From: Leptodontidium sp. MPI-SDFR-AT-0119
Taxonomy: Eukaryota > Ascomycota > Leotiomycetes > Helotiales > Leptodontidiaceae
Length of the DNA: 64,000 nt
NCBI GenBank assembly: GCA_020726505.1
Contig: JAHLEZ010000001.1
Coordinates: 6,386,001-6,450,000 of the forward strand
Direction: 5' to 3'
Position 1 is the stretch's first letter. The number at the start of each line of letters is the position of its first letter. Shown here in pieces: positions 11,362-21,107 of this stretch. A program made the translations under genes and the position numbers. Below the pieces are notes generated by a model. The model searched no databases. It saw nothing but the letters and a program-made list of their open reading frames with translations, and was not told the origin of the DNA.

Positions 11362-11982
11362 GGCTTCGGGCGTGAGTGTGGATTTGATGAGGGAAATAAC
11401 AGAGCCTTTAAAGGCAACTGTTATAATTGTGGCAAATTAGGCCACAAGAGCACTGAGTGCAGAGCCGCTAAGAAAGCTTCAGGGGCTTCTACAGGGCCAC
11501 TTGCTACCCCAGGGGGGAGTAGAGGCTTATCGCCAACGCCTACGCAGGCTCATGCAGCGCTGGAAATCACCTGGGCAGCACATCCACAGGCAAGTTACCC
11601 TGTAATTACAAGGGAGGACCTCCTGTGGGTTATCGATTCAGGTGCTTCCAGGCATATGACCTTCTGTAAGGAGGCCTTTAGCGAGCTCTACCCGCTAGAA
11701 GAGCCTATTACGATCCTTACAGCGAACGGAGGCTCTCTTCAGGCTACTTTTCAGGGTATGATACCCCTAAAGGTAGCTCTCCTAGGCTCTGAACGTACTG
11801 TAGCACTTACTGAAGTGCTGTACGTCCCAGGGCTTGCAGGGAGCTTGATTTCTGTAATTCAGCTACAGAATAAGGGAATTACAGTGCGAACCACTGAAAA
11901 GAACAGCCTGTTAATCGAACGGCAGGGTACTGTTACAGGCGTTGCACAGCATATTAGTAATGTGACGGCGCGAATAAACTAG
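11362..11982 (+). mobile_element. Ty1/Copia retrotransposon fragment (gag zinc knuckle and protease)
   Basis: An open frame from about 11362 to 11982 contains a CCHC zinc knuckle (CYNCGKLGHKSTEC, C-x2-C-x4-H-x4-C) followed about 60 residues later by the aspartic protease motif WVIDSGASRHM and the downstream EVLYVPGLAGSLISV block. This order is the gag-to-pol junction of Copia elements. There is no ATG before the knuckle, and a stop lies just upstream at 11359-11361. Integrase, reverse transcriptase and RNase H are absent and no LTRs are seen. It is a 5'- and 3'-truncated relic that abuts the decayed HET gene. Confidence 0.9.
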
Positions 11983-11995
11983 TATTGCATTGCTA

Positions 11996-13322
11996 CTAAC
12001 AAAGGACAAAAGACGAGAAAAGAAGAGGTTCGTAAGAAACCCCAAGTGTAAATACACAAAGTGGCCGCGCTAGTAGGCTAACTAATCGAGTCGACTCGCC
12101 ACCCGACTGCTGGACGAGATCTCTGAACCTGATCTTCTCAAGGGCAAATGTATAAACCAAGCCGATATGTGCTTTAGCTCTCATATCTGTAATACGATGA
12201 GCCTCTCCCTTGTTGTTTGTCCGTGGGCTAGGGCTGCAGACACATCGATTGCACATATCGCACTCCTAGGCAAGTTCATACTTGCAGAAATGTAAAATCC
12301 TTCGGGAAATAGTTCGTTCCTGCAAGACCCAAGCGCGGCGTCGCAAGACATGCTCTTCTGCGGGGGAGTCTCTAGGGATATGCGAAAGACCGTGAGTATC
12401 TAGTACTAAACATCCACCGCGAGCTGCGTGGACATCCCCGGGCTTATTAACAGTCATGTCCTCACCTATTGTTGAATCTGTCGCGGCATCTGCTGGGATG
12501 TTCAGTGTAGCGTGGGCGTAGATGTCTTGCATGTGTTGAGATTCCCTTTCCCAATCGCTATTGGAGTCTTGGATGATACAGAGTGAGTCTATCCACAAGT
12601 ATGGTAGTCCGAGCGATCGAGAGACAGTAATTGCCTCTTGGAAGCTTTTTGGTAGATCTTGAAACACAATGCCCTTGATATGTTGATCTAGAGTCGATTT
12701 CATTGTGGTTAACCCTTTTGCGTCACCCCAACAATGGCTCAGTGTTGCATATGTACGGATTCCTTCTGTCCCTTTAGTGAGGACTAGTCTCAGATTCTCT
12801 CTAGTATGCCAACCTCAATCAAGCGCGTTGGTAATGAAATCTCAGAGAGACAATGCATCCGGAATGGGTTTGTAAACAATCCTTGATCCAACTCCCCGCA
12901 GTCTCTAGATTATCTTCTGAGAGTGCGGCGCCTCTATCTGGTGCACAGCGTGTCCCAATCTGCGGCTATTTTCGGCTTCCAGGGGAGTCCGCAGGAGTAT
13001 AAATATGACATCGACTATAAGCTTTACTCTCCTCGAGGGAATTGCTTAGTAGATTACAAATTTCAAGTGGTTATCCCTCGAACCTCTGCAAAATTAGACG
13101 GCGTGTATATCGATCGAGAATGCTGACATTGGCTGTCGCGAATTTGTTCGCTCGCAATACGAGATTACAGAGCTTGCATCCGTTCCTTGAACTTTGTAGT
13201 AATTCGGAACGAACAATATCAAGTCTATGCGTGGTATAGATCGGTAGACTGTGATTCGATACATGTTTTTCTGGGAGTTGTTTAGACTGTGGCAATACAG
13301 GTCGAAGCCTATAATTGGCCAA
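11996..13322 (-). pseudogene. HET-domain (heterokaryon incompatibility) gene, decayed
   Basis: Segments on the minus strand follow the normal HET order: a Cys-rich N-terminal part (GCKLCNLVLRA near 13140), the HET core start RTYATLSHCWGDAKG near 12750, PYLWIDSLCIIQDS near 12590, DIYAHATLNIPADAA near 12500, RRAWVLQERTISRRILHF near 12310, then a C-terminal piece with KIRFRDLVQQ near 12120. Breaks: no ATG at the N-terminus; a frameshift just before the LSHCWG block, where the required phase changes around 12800; and a TAG after CKYELA (about 12268) where Trp is expected. HET proteins trigger growth arrest or cell death on non-self fusion. This copy is very unlikely to be functional. Confidence 0.85.
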
Positions 13323-13771
13323 GGTTCCTCAAATCTTGCAACACTAGATACCAGAGCAAAGCAAATGCAACACGGCTCAATCGTTCCAGTTTGCGTGAGA
13401 GTATTAGTTAGATTACTTGTTTGGTACTAAGAGATATTCTTTCTTATAGTAACTTATTATTCCTTCCCATTTAGCGCTATCATTTTTCTAGAAGAAAAGG
13501 ATTTCCATGTATTATTTAGAAACATGTTTTACGTCCTGCTTTTGTTGACTTCGCCCCTAACCTTTGGCGATATTGACCCTTGACAAACCCTACATTAGCG
13601 AGTGAATAATAACCAAGACACATAATATCCACCCTTTATCTCCACTTTCACTTCCACCTCCAGTTTCGGTCTTTCCTCACCTTCCCACAGAAATCTTTAT
13701 TCATTCCATGTAACCAAATAACAGCTTTTCCGTCATCCAGCACAGTAAAACGTGCCGTTTGGCCTCATCTG
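13323..13771. other. AT-rich spacer
   Basis: About 450 bp between the HET pseudogene and the tRNA-like locus. AT rich; no gene, repeat or motif that I can support. Confidence 0.5.
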
Positions 13772-13947
13772 GCCCGTGTAGCTCAAGTATTTTCCCCGTT
13801 AACTCAGTGATAGAGAGCCTTTCACTAACGTCTAAATTAGTGGTAGAGCGCGTCACTAGTAATGACGAGGTTGCCGGGTAAGTCACAGTCTTTAATCTGT
13901 TCAATACAATATACTCATTCCATACAGTTCGATTCCGTCCATGGGCA
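13772..13947 (+). tRNA. tRNA-Thr(AGT)-like locus interrupted by two GT-AG inserts (possibly pseudo)
   Basis: Acceptor arms GCCCGTG (13772-13778) and CATGGGC (13940-13946) pair over 7 bp (one G-T). The D stem GCTC (13781-13784) pairs with GAGC (13846-13849). The anticodon stem CGTCA/TGACG encloses the 7-nt loop CTAGTAA with anticodon AGT. The T arm GCCGG/CCGTC (one mismatch) encloses TTCGATT. Two inserts interrupt it: 13787-13840 in the D loop and 13878-13927 at the T-stem/loop boundary. Both start GT and end AG. Removing both leaves exactly 72 nt and a perfect B box. A T6 run follows at 13966-13971, as a Pol III terminator would. Insert 1 also contains a degenerate second copy of the tRNA 5' half, so a scrambled tandem pseudogene is an alternative. 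Confidence 0.55.
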
Positions 13948-14514
13948 ATATGCCAGACTTCATTCTTTTTTGCATTTTCTCTTTGGCAGATTTTTGGGCA
14001 CACCGTTTAAGGAGAGATTAAAGGTTAGATTTTATCTATTAGCAAGTCAATCGACTTGGGACTTTGTTTTTGAAGCATTTTCGAAGTTTGGATATCTTTT
14101 GGTGTTTTCTCGCTTAAGTTTTACCAGCGCAAGGCTGAGGAGGCCGAGGATGCAGCTGCGTTGGATAAATCAATGCCAAGACCACAGCAATTATAGAGTT
14201 AGGTTCCAAGCAACGAAATATTCATATAAGAGGATTGAAACGTCATTGACAATACATTGCATTATATTAATGAGACTAGATTAATAGTCAGCAGAACTTG
14301 CATTCGTTCTCTGTTGATTGTGGCCTGGACACTCGCGTGTCAGATGCCGGTGAGGCTAGGTCTTGGCATTCCAGCACCAGTCGCGTCACTCTCAATTAAG
14401 GTCCTGTCCAACCCTCAACCCTCAACTGTTCTACAGACTGCTACACCCGCCCTCTCCAACTCCCACTCTCTCACGATGCGCAATCTCTCTACCAACTACC
14501 AGTAATTCTCTACA
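13948..14514. other. MED5 upstream region
   Basis: About 570 bp containing the T6 run noted after the tRNA-like locus and then the MED5 promoter and leader. The leader becomes C/T rich close to the ATG, as is common in filamentous fungi. No gene is supported. Confidence 0.5.
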
Positions 14515-17500
14515 ATGTCTGCGAGCTTGAACGCATGGCAGACCTTTCTCGCCCGCTGCATTGAGGCGCGCCTTGACCCCGAAACCTTCACCACCTACGT
14601 CGAGGTCCTCGAGACCCAAGAACCTCTTCCTGCCTCTCGAATCGCCGCCCTATTCCTTGCACCACGAGAAGGGAGCGATTTCGCACTCGATCCCCTTGTA
14701 GTTCAATATATCCAGGCTCTGCTGAGTTCGGGGAAGGTCAATGTGCCGACGATATTGAGAGGGCTATGGAAGGTCTCGAGCTTCAGGGAGCAGGCCAATG
14801 GAGGCATAGAGGGTCAGAAGGATGGCGAAAATGACGATGGAGGCAAGGTGAAAGCCGTAAAGAGGTGGAAGAATTCATATACCGCAGAAGAAACACTGTT
14901 CTATCGCATCACGAAACACATCTCGTCTGGCACAGCTCCTCGAGATTTACAAGAGGCGGTGGAATTGATCACCGTATGTATACAATGGATGGAAACGGTG
15001 CTGTCTGCTAGTCGAGTAGCACTTGAGATGATGGGTCTCTCTCAAACAAATACAGCTGAAATGACTGCACAATATATGGCTTTGGGCACAATGGTGATTG
15101 CAGTGGTGGAGAATGCGCGAGTGGTTCATGCTTTAGGAGGAAGTGTAGTACCCAAACTCACGAGGAGAAATATGGGAAAAGCTTTAGAAGGATTTGTTCC
15201 GCTGTTACTACAGTGTAGTCCTCAGGGTGCCGCAAGGCTGGAGGTCTTCCGGACAGAAACCCTCGTTGCCTTACAACCAGTGGAGATCAAGCAACCAAAG
15301 GCTGGAGCAGACAAGGAAATTGATGACATACTGGACGGTGAATTAGAGCTTGGAGTGGATAGTATGGTTGTAGAAGAACTGCCTGTGATCAACACGAGGG
15401 CTGGTTTATATGTTTATTTCAATGCGTTGGTAGGTCAATTTGACATATCTTTACATCGGACGAGTGCTAATTATATACAGCTAGTTGCAAGACCATTGAT
15501 TGATGACAATGCTATATTTGCTTACTTAAACAACAGATATCAGGTATCCACCCTAGTTAATCTATCTGCCCACAGCTAGCTGACCTTAGTAGGGTGATAT
15601 TCGTTCAACCATAATCGATATTATACTTGCCGCATTCGATATCCTCGCAAATGCCCAGTATCGAAACGAACGCGCCCAATCAACTACTGTCCTTAGATCC
15701 TTCCTCATTAACAAAATACCCCTCTTACTGTCAGCCCTCTCTACATCCCTGTTCCCGCCTCTCACGCCAGAATATTGCATCACTGAAGCATTAAGTCATG
15801 TTGATACGAATGCATTTCCTACAATCTCCAACATGTTCGATGAATCTAGCACTAGTAATATTTTCTCGGACTCTGTCCGTACAGATTTCTGCTTCGCTTG
15901 TTGTCTGCATGGATTAATCGAAGAGTCAAATATCGTAGGACTGCTTGGCGACGAACCGATGCAGAGCTTACCAGCGGGTGGAAGATATGTCAAGGATGAT
16001 CTTGTTCAACAGTGCTTATCAGATCCCGAGAGAGCTGAAAGTTTGATTGATGAGCTGCAACTTATGGACGGAAACGTTGGGGCAGTCAGTCAAGCCATCA
16101 CTGAGGTAAGTCTGACATTTTGTTTCACTGCCAATCTAACAGTATTAGGTCATTGCCCGATTGTGTAGCAACAAGGAAACGATGACACTTAAAGGACTGT
16201 GCAGTAAGCTGGTCAAGATACCATCATCGCTCGATGTGGTTCTGCTTTTCGACAAACCGACATCATTTCTCCAACCCATCTGCGATTTACTTGACAATTG
16301 GAGCTACGACGAGGATCAAGGAGAATATCAACCCGTCTACGAAGAGTTCGGGTCAATTCTCCTTCTCGTTCTTTCTTTCGCAAATCGGTACAATCTATCC
16401 ACTGTGGATCTCGGCATTCGAAGTCAGGACTCGTTCGTTGCCAAACTCTTGAACCAAGGTCATCTCAGTCGTAAGATGGAGCAACTTTCTGAACAGGAGC
16501 AAACGCATCTGGACGGTTGGATCAAAGGACTGTTCGATAACGAGAGTGGCGGACTTGGAGATGAACTCATGTCTTCTTGCCCTCCGCAGGACTTCTATCT
16601 ACTGGTTCCGACTTTGTTCCACGAGATTGTGTTGGGCTGCTCAACCAAGAACCTCTCCGAAGATGCTTTAAAAGGGGGTCTCGAATATTTAGTCGATACA
16701 TTCCTACTTCCTTCACTAGTTCCTGGTATCACCTGGCTCGCTTGCCATCTTTGGGAATCCCGTGGAGATGGAAATGCCGTGCTCCAAATACTTTCCGCCC
16801 TCATCACAAGCCCAACGTCAATTTCGAACAATACTGAAGCATCCCAGATGCTCAACTCAATATTAAACATCGTCGCCAAGAACCTGGAGCACAGCCTACG
16901 ATGGCTTCAACGGGCCGAACCATCAAGACAAGATATCGAGCCCCTTCTTAAGGCGCTCCGCGGTAATCTTGGCTGGGAACGCCGAGGTGCTGCGGGTCAT
17001 ACAGAGCTCGAATCATGGACCGGTTCTCCCAGTGGTGGTTTAGCCATCGCCCTGAAGACAACACTCGCCAATCTTGTTCAATGGGGTCTCAACCCAACTA
17101 TGAACAGCAATCCTGCTAATTACACCCACCGCCAAATCCTCGTCGCTGTCAAGATGTTGACCGCACCACGAGTCCTCTGCGCCATCCTCGACGAGCTCAA
17201 ATCACAGACGGCAACAGGTCACGGAAGTGTCGTCCTTGATGTAGCATGTGCTATCATATGCGCTCCTGATTCTCCCAGTTGGGACGCTGGCATACAAACA
17301 GATATCATGAGCGCCGCAACCACGCCCCAACAACGGCGCATGAACCTGCGTGAAGCCCTAAAAATAGCAGCGGATAACGCACCCAAGCTCCATAAAACTG
17401 ACCCATTTTACGCAGAGACCATCGTTCGTTTATACCGCAAAGTCGAAGCGCAGCTCAATATGCCACAGCAGACTATGCTGCAGCATGATGCACTAGGCGA

Positions 17501-17699
17501 TCTAAACAGTGCTATCGAGGCTGTTGGTATGGAAGCACTTGCTGCTGATGCTCTACACGGTGACGGTCTTGGTGATGAGACTGATTTGGGACTCGGTGAT
17601 CCTCATGGCGATTTAATGCAAGGGCTCATGGGGGGTGGTGCTGATGATCTTCTGGGATTTAGTAGTGGTGGGGATATGGGAGATGGATTGGGGTTCTGA
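14515..17699 (+). CDS. MED5: Mediator complex subunit 5 (Nut1)
   Basis: Tail-module subunit of the RNA polymerase II Mediator. Three exons (14515-15543, 15593-16105, 16149-17699) join in phase to 1030 residues, the usual size for fungal Med5. Characteristic features are the N-terminal WQTFLARCIEARLDPETF segment, the all-helical repeats through the middle, and the Gly/Asp-rich C-terminal tail ending in repeated GDGLG-type motifs. The start ATG sits in ACAATGT, with a preceding C/T-rich leader. No catalytic motifs are expected. The gene looks complete and uninterrupted. Confidence 0.93.
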
Positions 17700-17874
17700 T
17701 TTTGGCGTCGAAAAAGCCTACTTGAAAACTTGGGGGATGTTCATCTACTTTGCGTGGAGTTGAAGGTGCGTGATTAGGCGGTATATCTTATGATTAACTA
17801 CATTAGCTGAAAAATTTGGGCCCATGTCCTCTCTTAGCCGTCATCTATTGTCATCTAAAGTTTAGAAAGTCTGT

Positions 17875-18611
17875 TTAATACGATCTCTTCTTCGGCGGCA
17901 CACTTGGACACTCTTTCTCATCTAATGTCTTTAGTACAACGTCTCTGTACCCAATTCTAACGTCTTCGCCCTCTTTCTACCAACTCAACGTATGCTTCAT
18001 AAATTCCTTATCATTGCTCTCCCCAAATTCCTCTCTCGCATGACTCCCCCTGCTCTCCTTCCTCATCAACGCACTCTTCGCTGTCTAACTAGCACACGTC
18101 AACAGATTCCTTATCTCAAGCGTCTCAATCAAATCGCTATTCCAAATCAGACTTCTATCCGTTACGCTCAAGCGCCCGGCGAAATCTCTTTCGACCTGCT
18201 GTACGGCGGAATTCCTAGCCGAGAGAGGTTCCTCCGTTCGGGCAACACAAGAATCGGCTCACTAGTGATATCAATACCCGCAAAAATATTCGCCGTCTCC
18301 GCAATGCCAGGTAATCGCTCATGGATCATTTCATTAGGCAAGTGGCTCAATTGGAGATAGCCATGGTCTTTCTCCGCACCGCATCCTCGCCCTTCCCGGA
18401 TCTTCATATTCATACTTCTACGCACGACATCCCGACTCGCGAGATCCTTAGCAGTCGGCTCATACCGCTCAATGGACTTCTCTCCCTCGCCATTCAACAA
18501 GAAACCGCCTTTGCCCCTCGCGCCTTCTTCCATAGTACAAATTCTTTCTAGAACGCCACAAATAATTGGGTCGATGTAACACCGCTCTCTAATGAGAAGT
18601 CGACTGGGCAC
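17875..18611 (-). pseudogene. Succinate dehydrogenase flavoprotein (SdhA) fragment
   Basis: The upper part (18168-18611) matches the middle of Sdh[67 protein letters not shown]. It breaks down at GIP, where the protein normally continues with the THYNMGG-type segment. The lower part (17875-18150) resumes at [35 protein letters not shown] and ends with TLDEKECPSVPPKKRSY and a TAA, which is the authentic SdhA C-terminus. About 100 residues between these parts and the whole FAD-binding N-terminus are missing. Two TAG codons interrupt the C-terminal part, both where Gln is expected. The functional SdhA must be elsewhere in the genome. Confidence 0.88.
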
Positions 18612-18847
18612 TGACGGCTGTACGGAGTCGAGATGGACTGGGCTCTTTTTACAGTGGATCAGTGGCCGGAATCAATAGATTCGCACGTTGAAGGAATTTT
18701 GAAAAGGCTTTCATTTGGCAAAATAATTCCAGGGGCACAAGTGAGGGCTACGGGGAGGACAAGTAGACACCAGAGGGGAGTGATCAATGCTGTGCAATCC
18801 CTAATTTACCACGGAACGCGAATGACTTTGAAATAGTCTATCATTCA

Positions 18848-19381
18848 ATGTCCATCGAAGAGCCTCTCTTGTCTGAAAATATCGAAGGTATCAAGAACCT
18901 CTCACAGCACACCTCAACACCTATCGCACTGGGTGAAAGACTCTACAGCCGCTGTGACGCAAAGCCTTATTTCGAATCCCGTGCAGTGGATATCCTTCAA
19001 CCAGATGTCTGTCATGTAGGCGGTATCTCCGAACTTCGCCGCATTGCAACGATGTGCGAAACTTATGATGTAGCGCTAGCACCGCATTGCCCACTTGGGC
19101 CGATTGCCCTCGCAGCATGCGTACAAGTTGATGCGTGTAGTGCCAATTTCGCCATCCAGGAGATGAGTTTAGGTATACATTACAATGCTAGAACGCAAGA
19201 TTTGACGAGCTACACAAAGAACCCCGAGGTTTGGAATGTGAAAGATGGATATATAGATTTGTTAATAGGGCCTGGTTTGGGGATCGAGATAGATGAGGAG
19301 CAAGTTAGAAGACTGTCTGCTGGTGCCGAGCCTTGGGTATCTCCGGGTTTCCTTGGGCCAGGAGGGGAGGTGAGAGAATAG
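18848..19381 (+). pseudogene. Galactonate-dehydratase-type enolase-superfamily gene, 5'-truncated
   Basis: The 177 residues equal the C-terminal half of fungal mandelate racemase/galactonate dehydratase proteins: SIEEPLLSENIEG, PIALGERLYSR, DILQPDVCHVGGISE, APHCPLGPIALAA, IQEMSLGIHYN. Metal-binding Glu residues in EEPL and GERL and the catalytic His of APHCP are present. The whole N-terminal capping domain and the first half of the barrel, with the first metal ligand and the KxK/DxH acid-base pair, are absent: upstream sequence has no matching frame. The ATG falls inside the normal protein by chance. It is therefore a remnant even though its frame is open to the stop at 19379-19381. Confidence 0.85.
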
Positions 19382-19457
19382 TAAATCCTAGAAACAATAT
19401 AGAGAAATGAAGTTTGCTCACTGAACGGAAGTTTAACCTATACGTGATAATATATAT

Positions 19458-19850
19458 TCAGGGCAATGCCACGCATTTAATCTCAATATCCACACCTTTG
19501 GGCAGTTGCTTGACAGCCCCACAGCTCCTCGCTGGCTTATGTTTGATCCACTTCTCATACTCGGCGTTCATCTCTGCAAAGTCTTTCATATCCGTAAGGA
19601 ATATCTGTACCTTCACGACCCGGTCAAGGGAAGATCCAGCTTCAGTGAGGACCGCCGAGAGAGCTTTCAAACAAGCTGCGGTTCGTTCTCCTATAGTGCC
19701 AAGGTATGACATTGTATCATACGTGGCGGACTTGAACTAATTCGAAAAACACTGCAAGGCCAAGGATGGAATCACTTACTTACAACACACCCAGCTTTCT
19801 TACCTTGCTTTGAAAATCGAGTGGAAAATCCGAGGTTTGTTTCTCCAACA
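19458..19850 (-). pseudogene. RidA/YjgF family enamine deaminase, N-terminally degraded
   Basis: The open part (19458-19712, 84 residues) is the RidA C-terminal two-thirds: GERTAACLKALSAVL, GSSLDRVVKVQIFLTDM, FAEMNAEYEKW, and the PARSCGAVKQLP segment with the conserved catalytic Arg. Family members are about 125-130 residues long. Upstream in the same frame lies a TAG (19737-19739), and further upstream to about 19850 is a weak match to the N-terminal beta strands, interrupted by an intron-like GTAAGT. RidA proteins hydrolyse reactive 2-aminoacrylate-type imines. It could be transcribed as a short protein, but decay is more likely. Confidence 0.7.
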
Positions 19851-21107
19851 GCCCCACATCATGAAGTGATTCCTAATAATGATCTCTTTTGTGAAACCTC
19901 TCGTTGAGTTGTGTCACTGCACATTGCTGCGGTTGTAACTATTCATGGCATCGACTTCTATGGAAGACAGAATTGTATTTCTTTCTGTCTTTCCGTTTTG
20001 TTTTTGAACCGATGTATTTTCAAAACAGATAAAGCATGTCTCAATTGTGACCCGTTGAAGAGTCACAGCTTTCTAGCCTGATGTCACCACAGGTTCTTGA
20101 GGCACTCATAGTAACTGTCACAGAAAATGGCTTCATGAATGTGAATAGCAGCTCAGTCCTTATACTGCTTGTGGAGTCCTAAGAGCCCTCATCGTTTGCG
20201 TCTCCTCCATTTTTGGCGTTGTTTTCCAGCAGGAGTCTTCTTGGCCGTTAACGGCAGGATTGGAATACTTTAGTTGCAACTCCTGAATGATATTCGGTCT
20301 TGTGAATGGCCAAACTTTAATACTTGCCTAAGTTCAGAAGAGGAGAACTTCAGCCTTGGAAGTATTTATCCATGCATGTGCGTTGACCCATTAAATAATT
20401 AAAAGAAGATATTAGCCCGAGCAAAGAGTGGGATAAGGTTGTCGAAGTAAACCACGGATGAGATGTGGAATGTGGAATGGTGATTCCGCATAGCTTGTGG
20501 GAGGAATCGTTCATAAATCGGGCGAGGATTGAGGCCGGGAAGTGAGTGGTAAGAAGCCAGCAGCGAAGTGTGCCGCTTTAAGGGTCTGCGCTGAGACTTA
20601 GCTTAATTAAACATGGACGGAGAGGTAGAAAGGAGGTCTACTAGAAGAAACAGGTGCAATACGAAAATATGCTGTAGAAGATCTTACAAACGGCATGTGA
20701 AGGTTATTAATAAGAACAAGAAAGTATTCTCGGTAAAGAGCTATCAACGACGACGATAGATGTTGAATTACTAAGTTGTTGGATGGGGTCGAAGGGTGGA
20801 TGATTGTGTACTTACAAGCTAGTAATATTGAAATGGTTCCGAATTGGTGGAATCTAATCCGGGTTCGTGATGTAGGCTCATATTATGGAGTCACGAGCCA
20901 AACAAAAGTCTCCGTAACAAAGCGAGCAAAACAAAAGCCAACCCCTATTCAAAGTGAGAAACCACGTGACCTCGATTCCAGGCGAAATTTCGGCGCGTCC
21001 CCCCAATTTATCCAACTGCCAATTCTTCAACCACACTTTCTACAGTGCCCCTTTCAAGTATATTTCCACCTCTACTCTTCCTCCTACGCGCAAATGCGGC
21101 CTTCTAC
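19851..21107. other. 1.25-kb intergenic region
   Basis: Upstream region of the TED1-like gene. AT-rich in the first two-thirds, then C/T rich near 21000 as in a fungal promoter-proximal leader. Open frames around 20776-21107 belong to this leader and have no recognisable domain. Confidence 0.5.

Noticed and set aside
13701..14003. 100-codon minus-strand frame across the tRNA-like locus
   Set aside because: It reads antisense through the tRNA arms; the SSLLVTRSTTNL-type string is what antisense tRNA sequence gives.
21045..21107. Extended N-terminus for the TED1-like protein
   Set aside because: The codon at 21045 is GTG; the first in-frame ATG is at 21108 and matches the family N-terminal membrane anchor.
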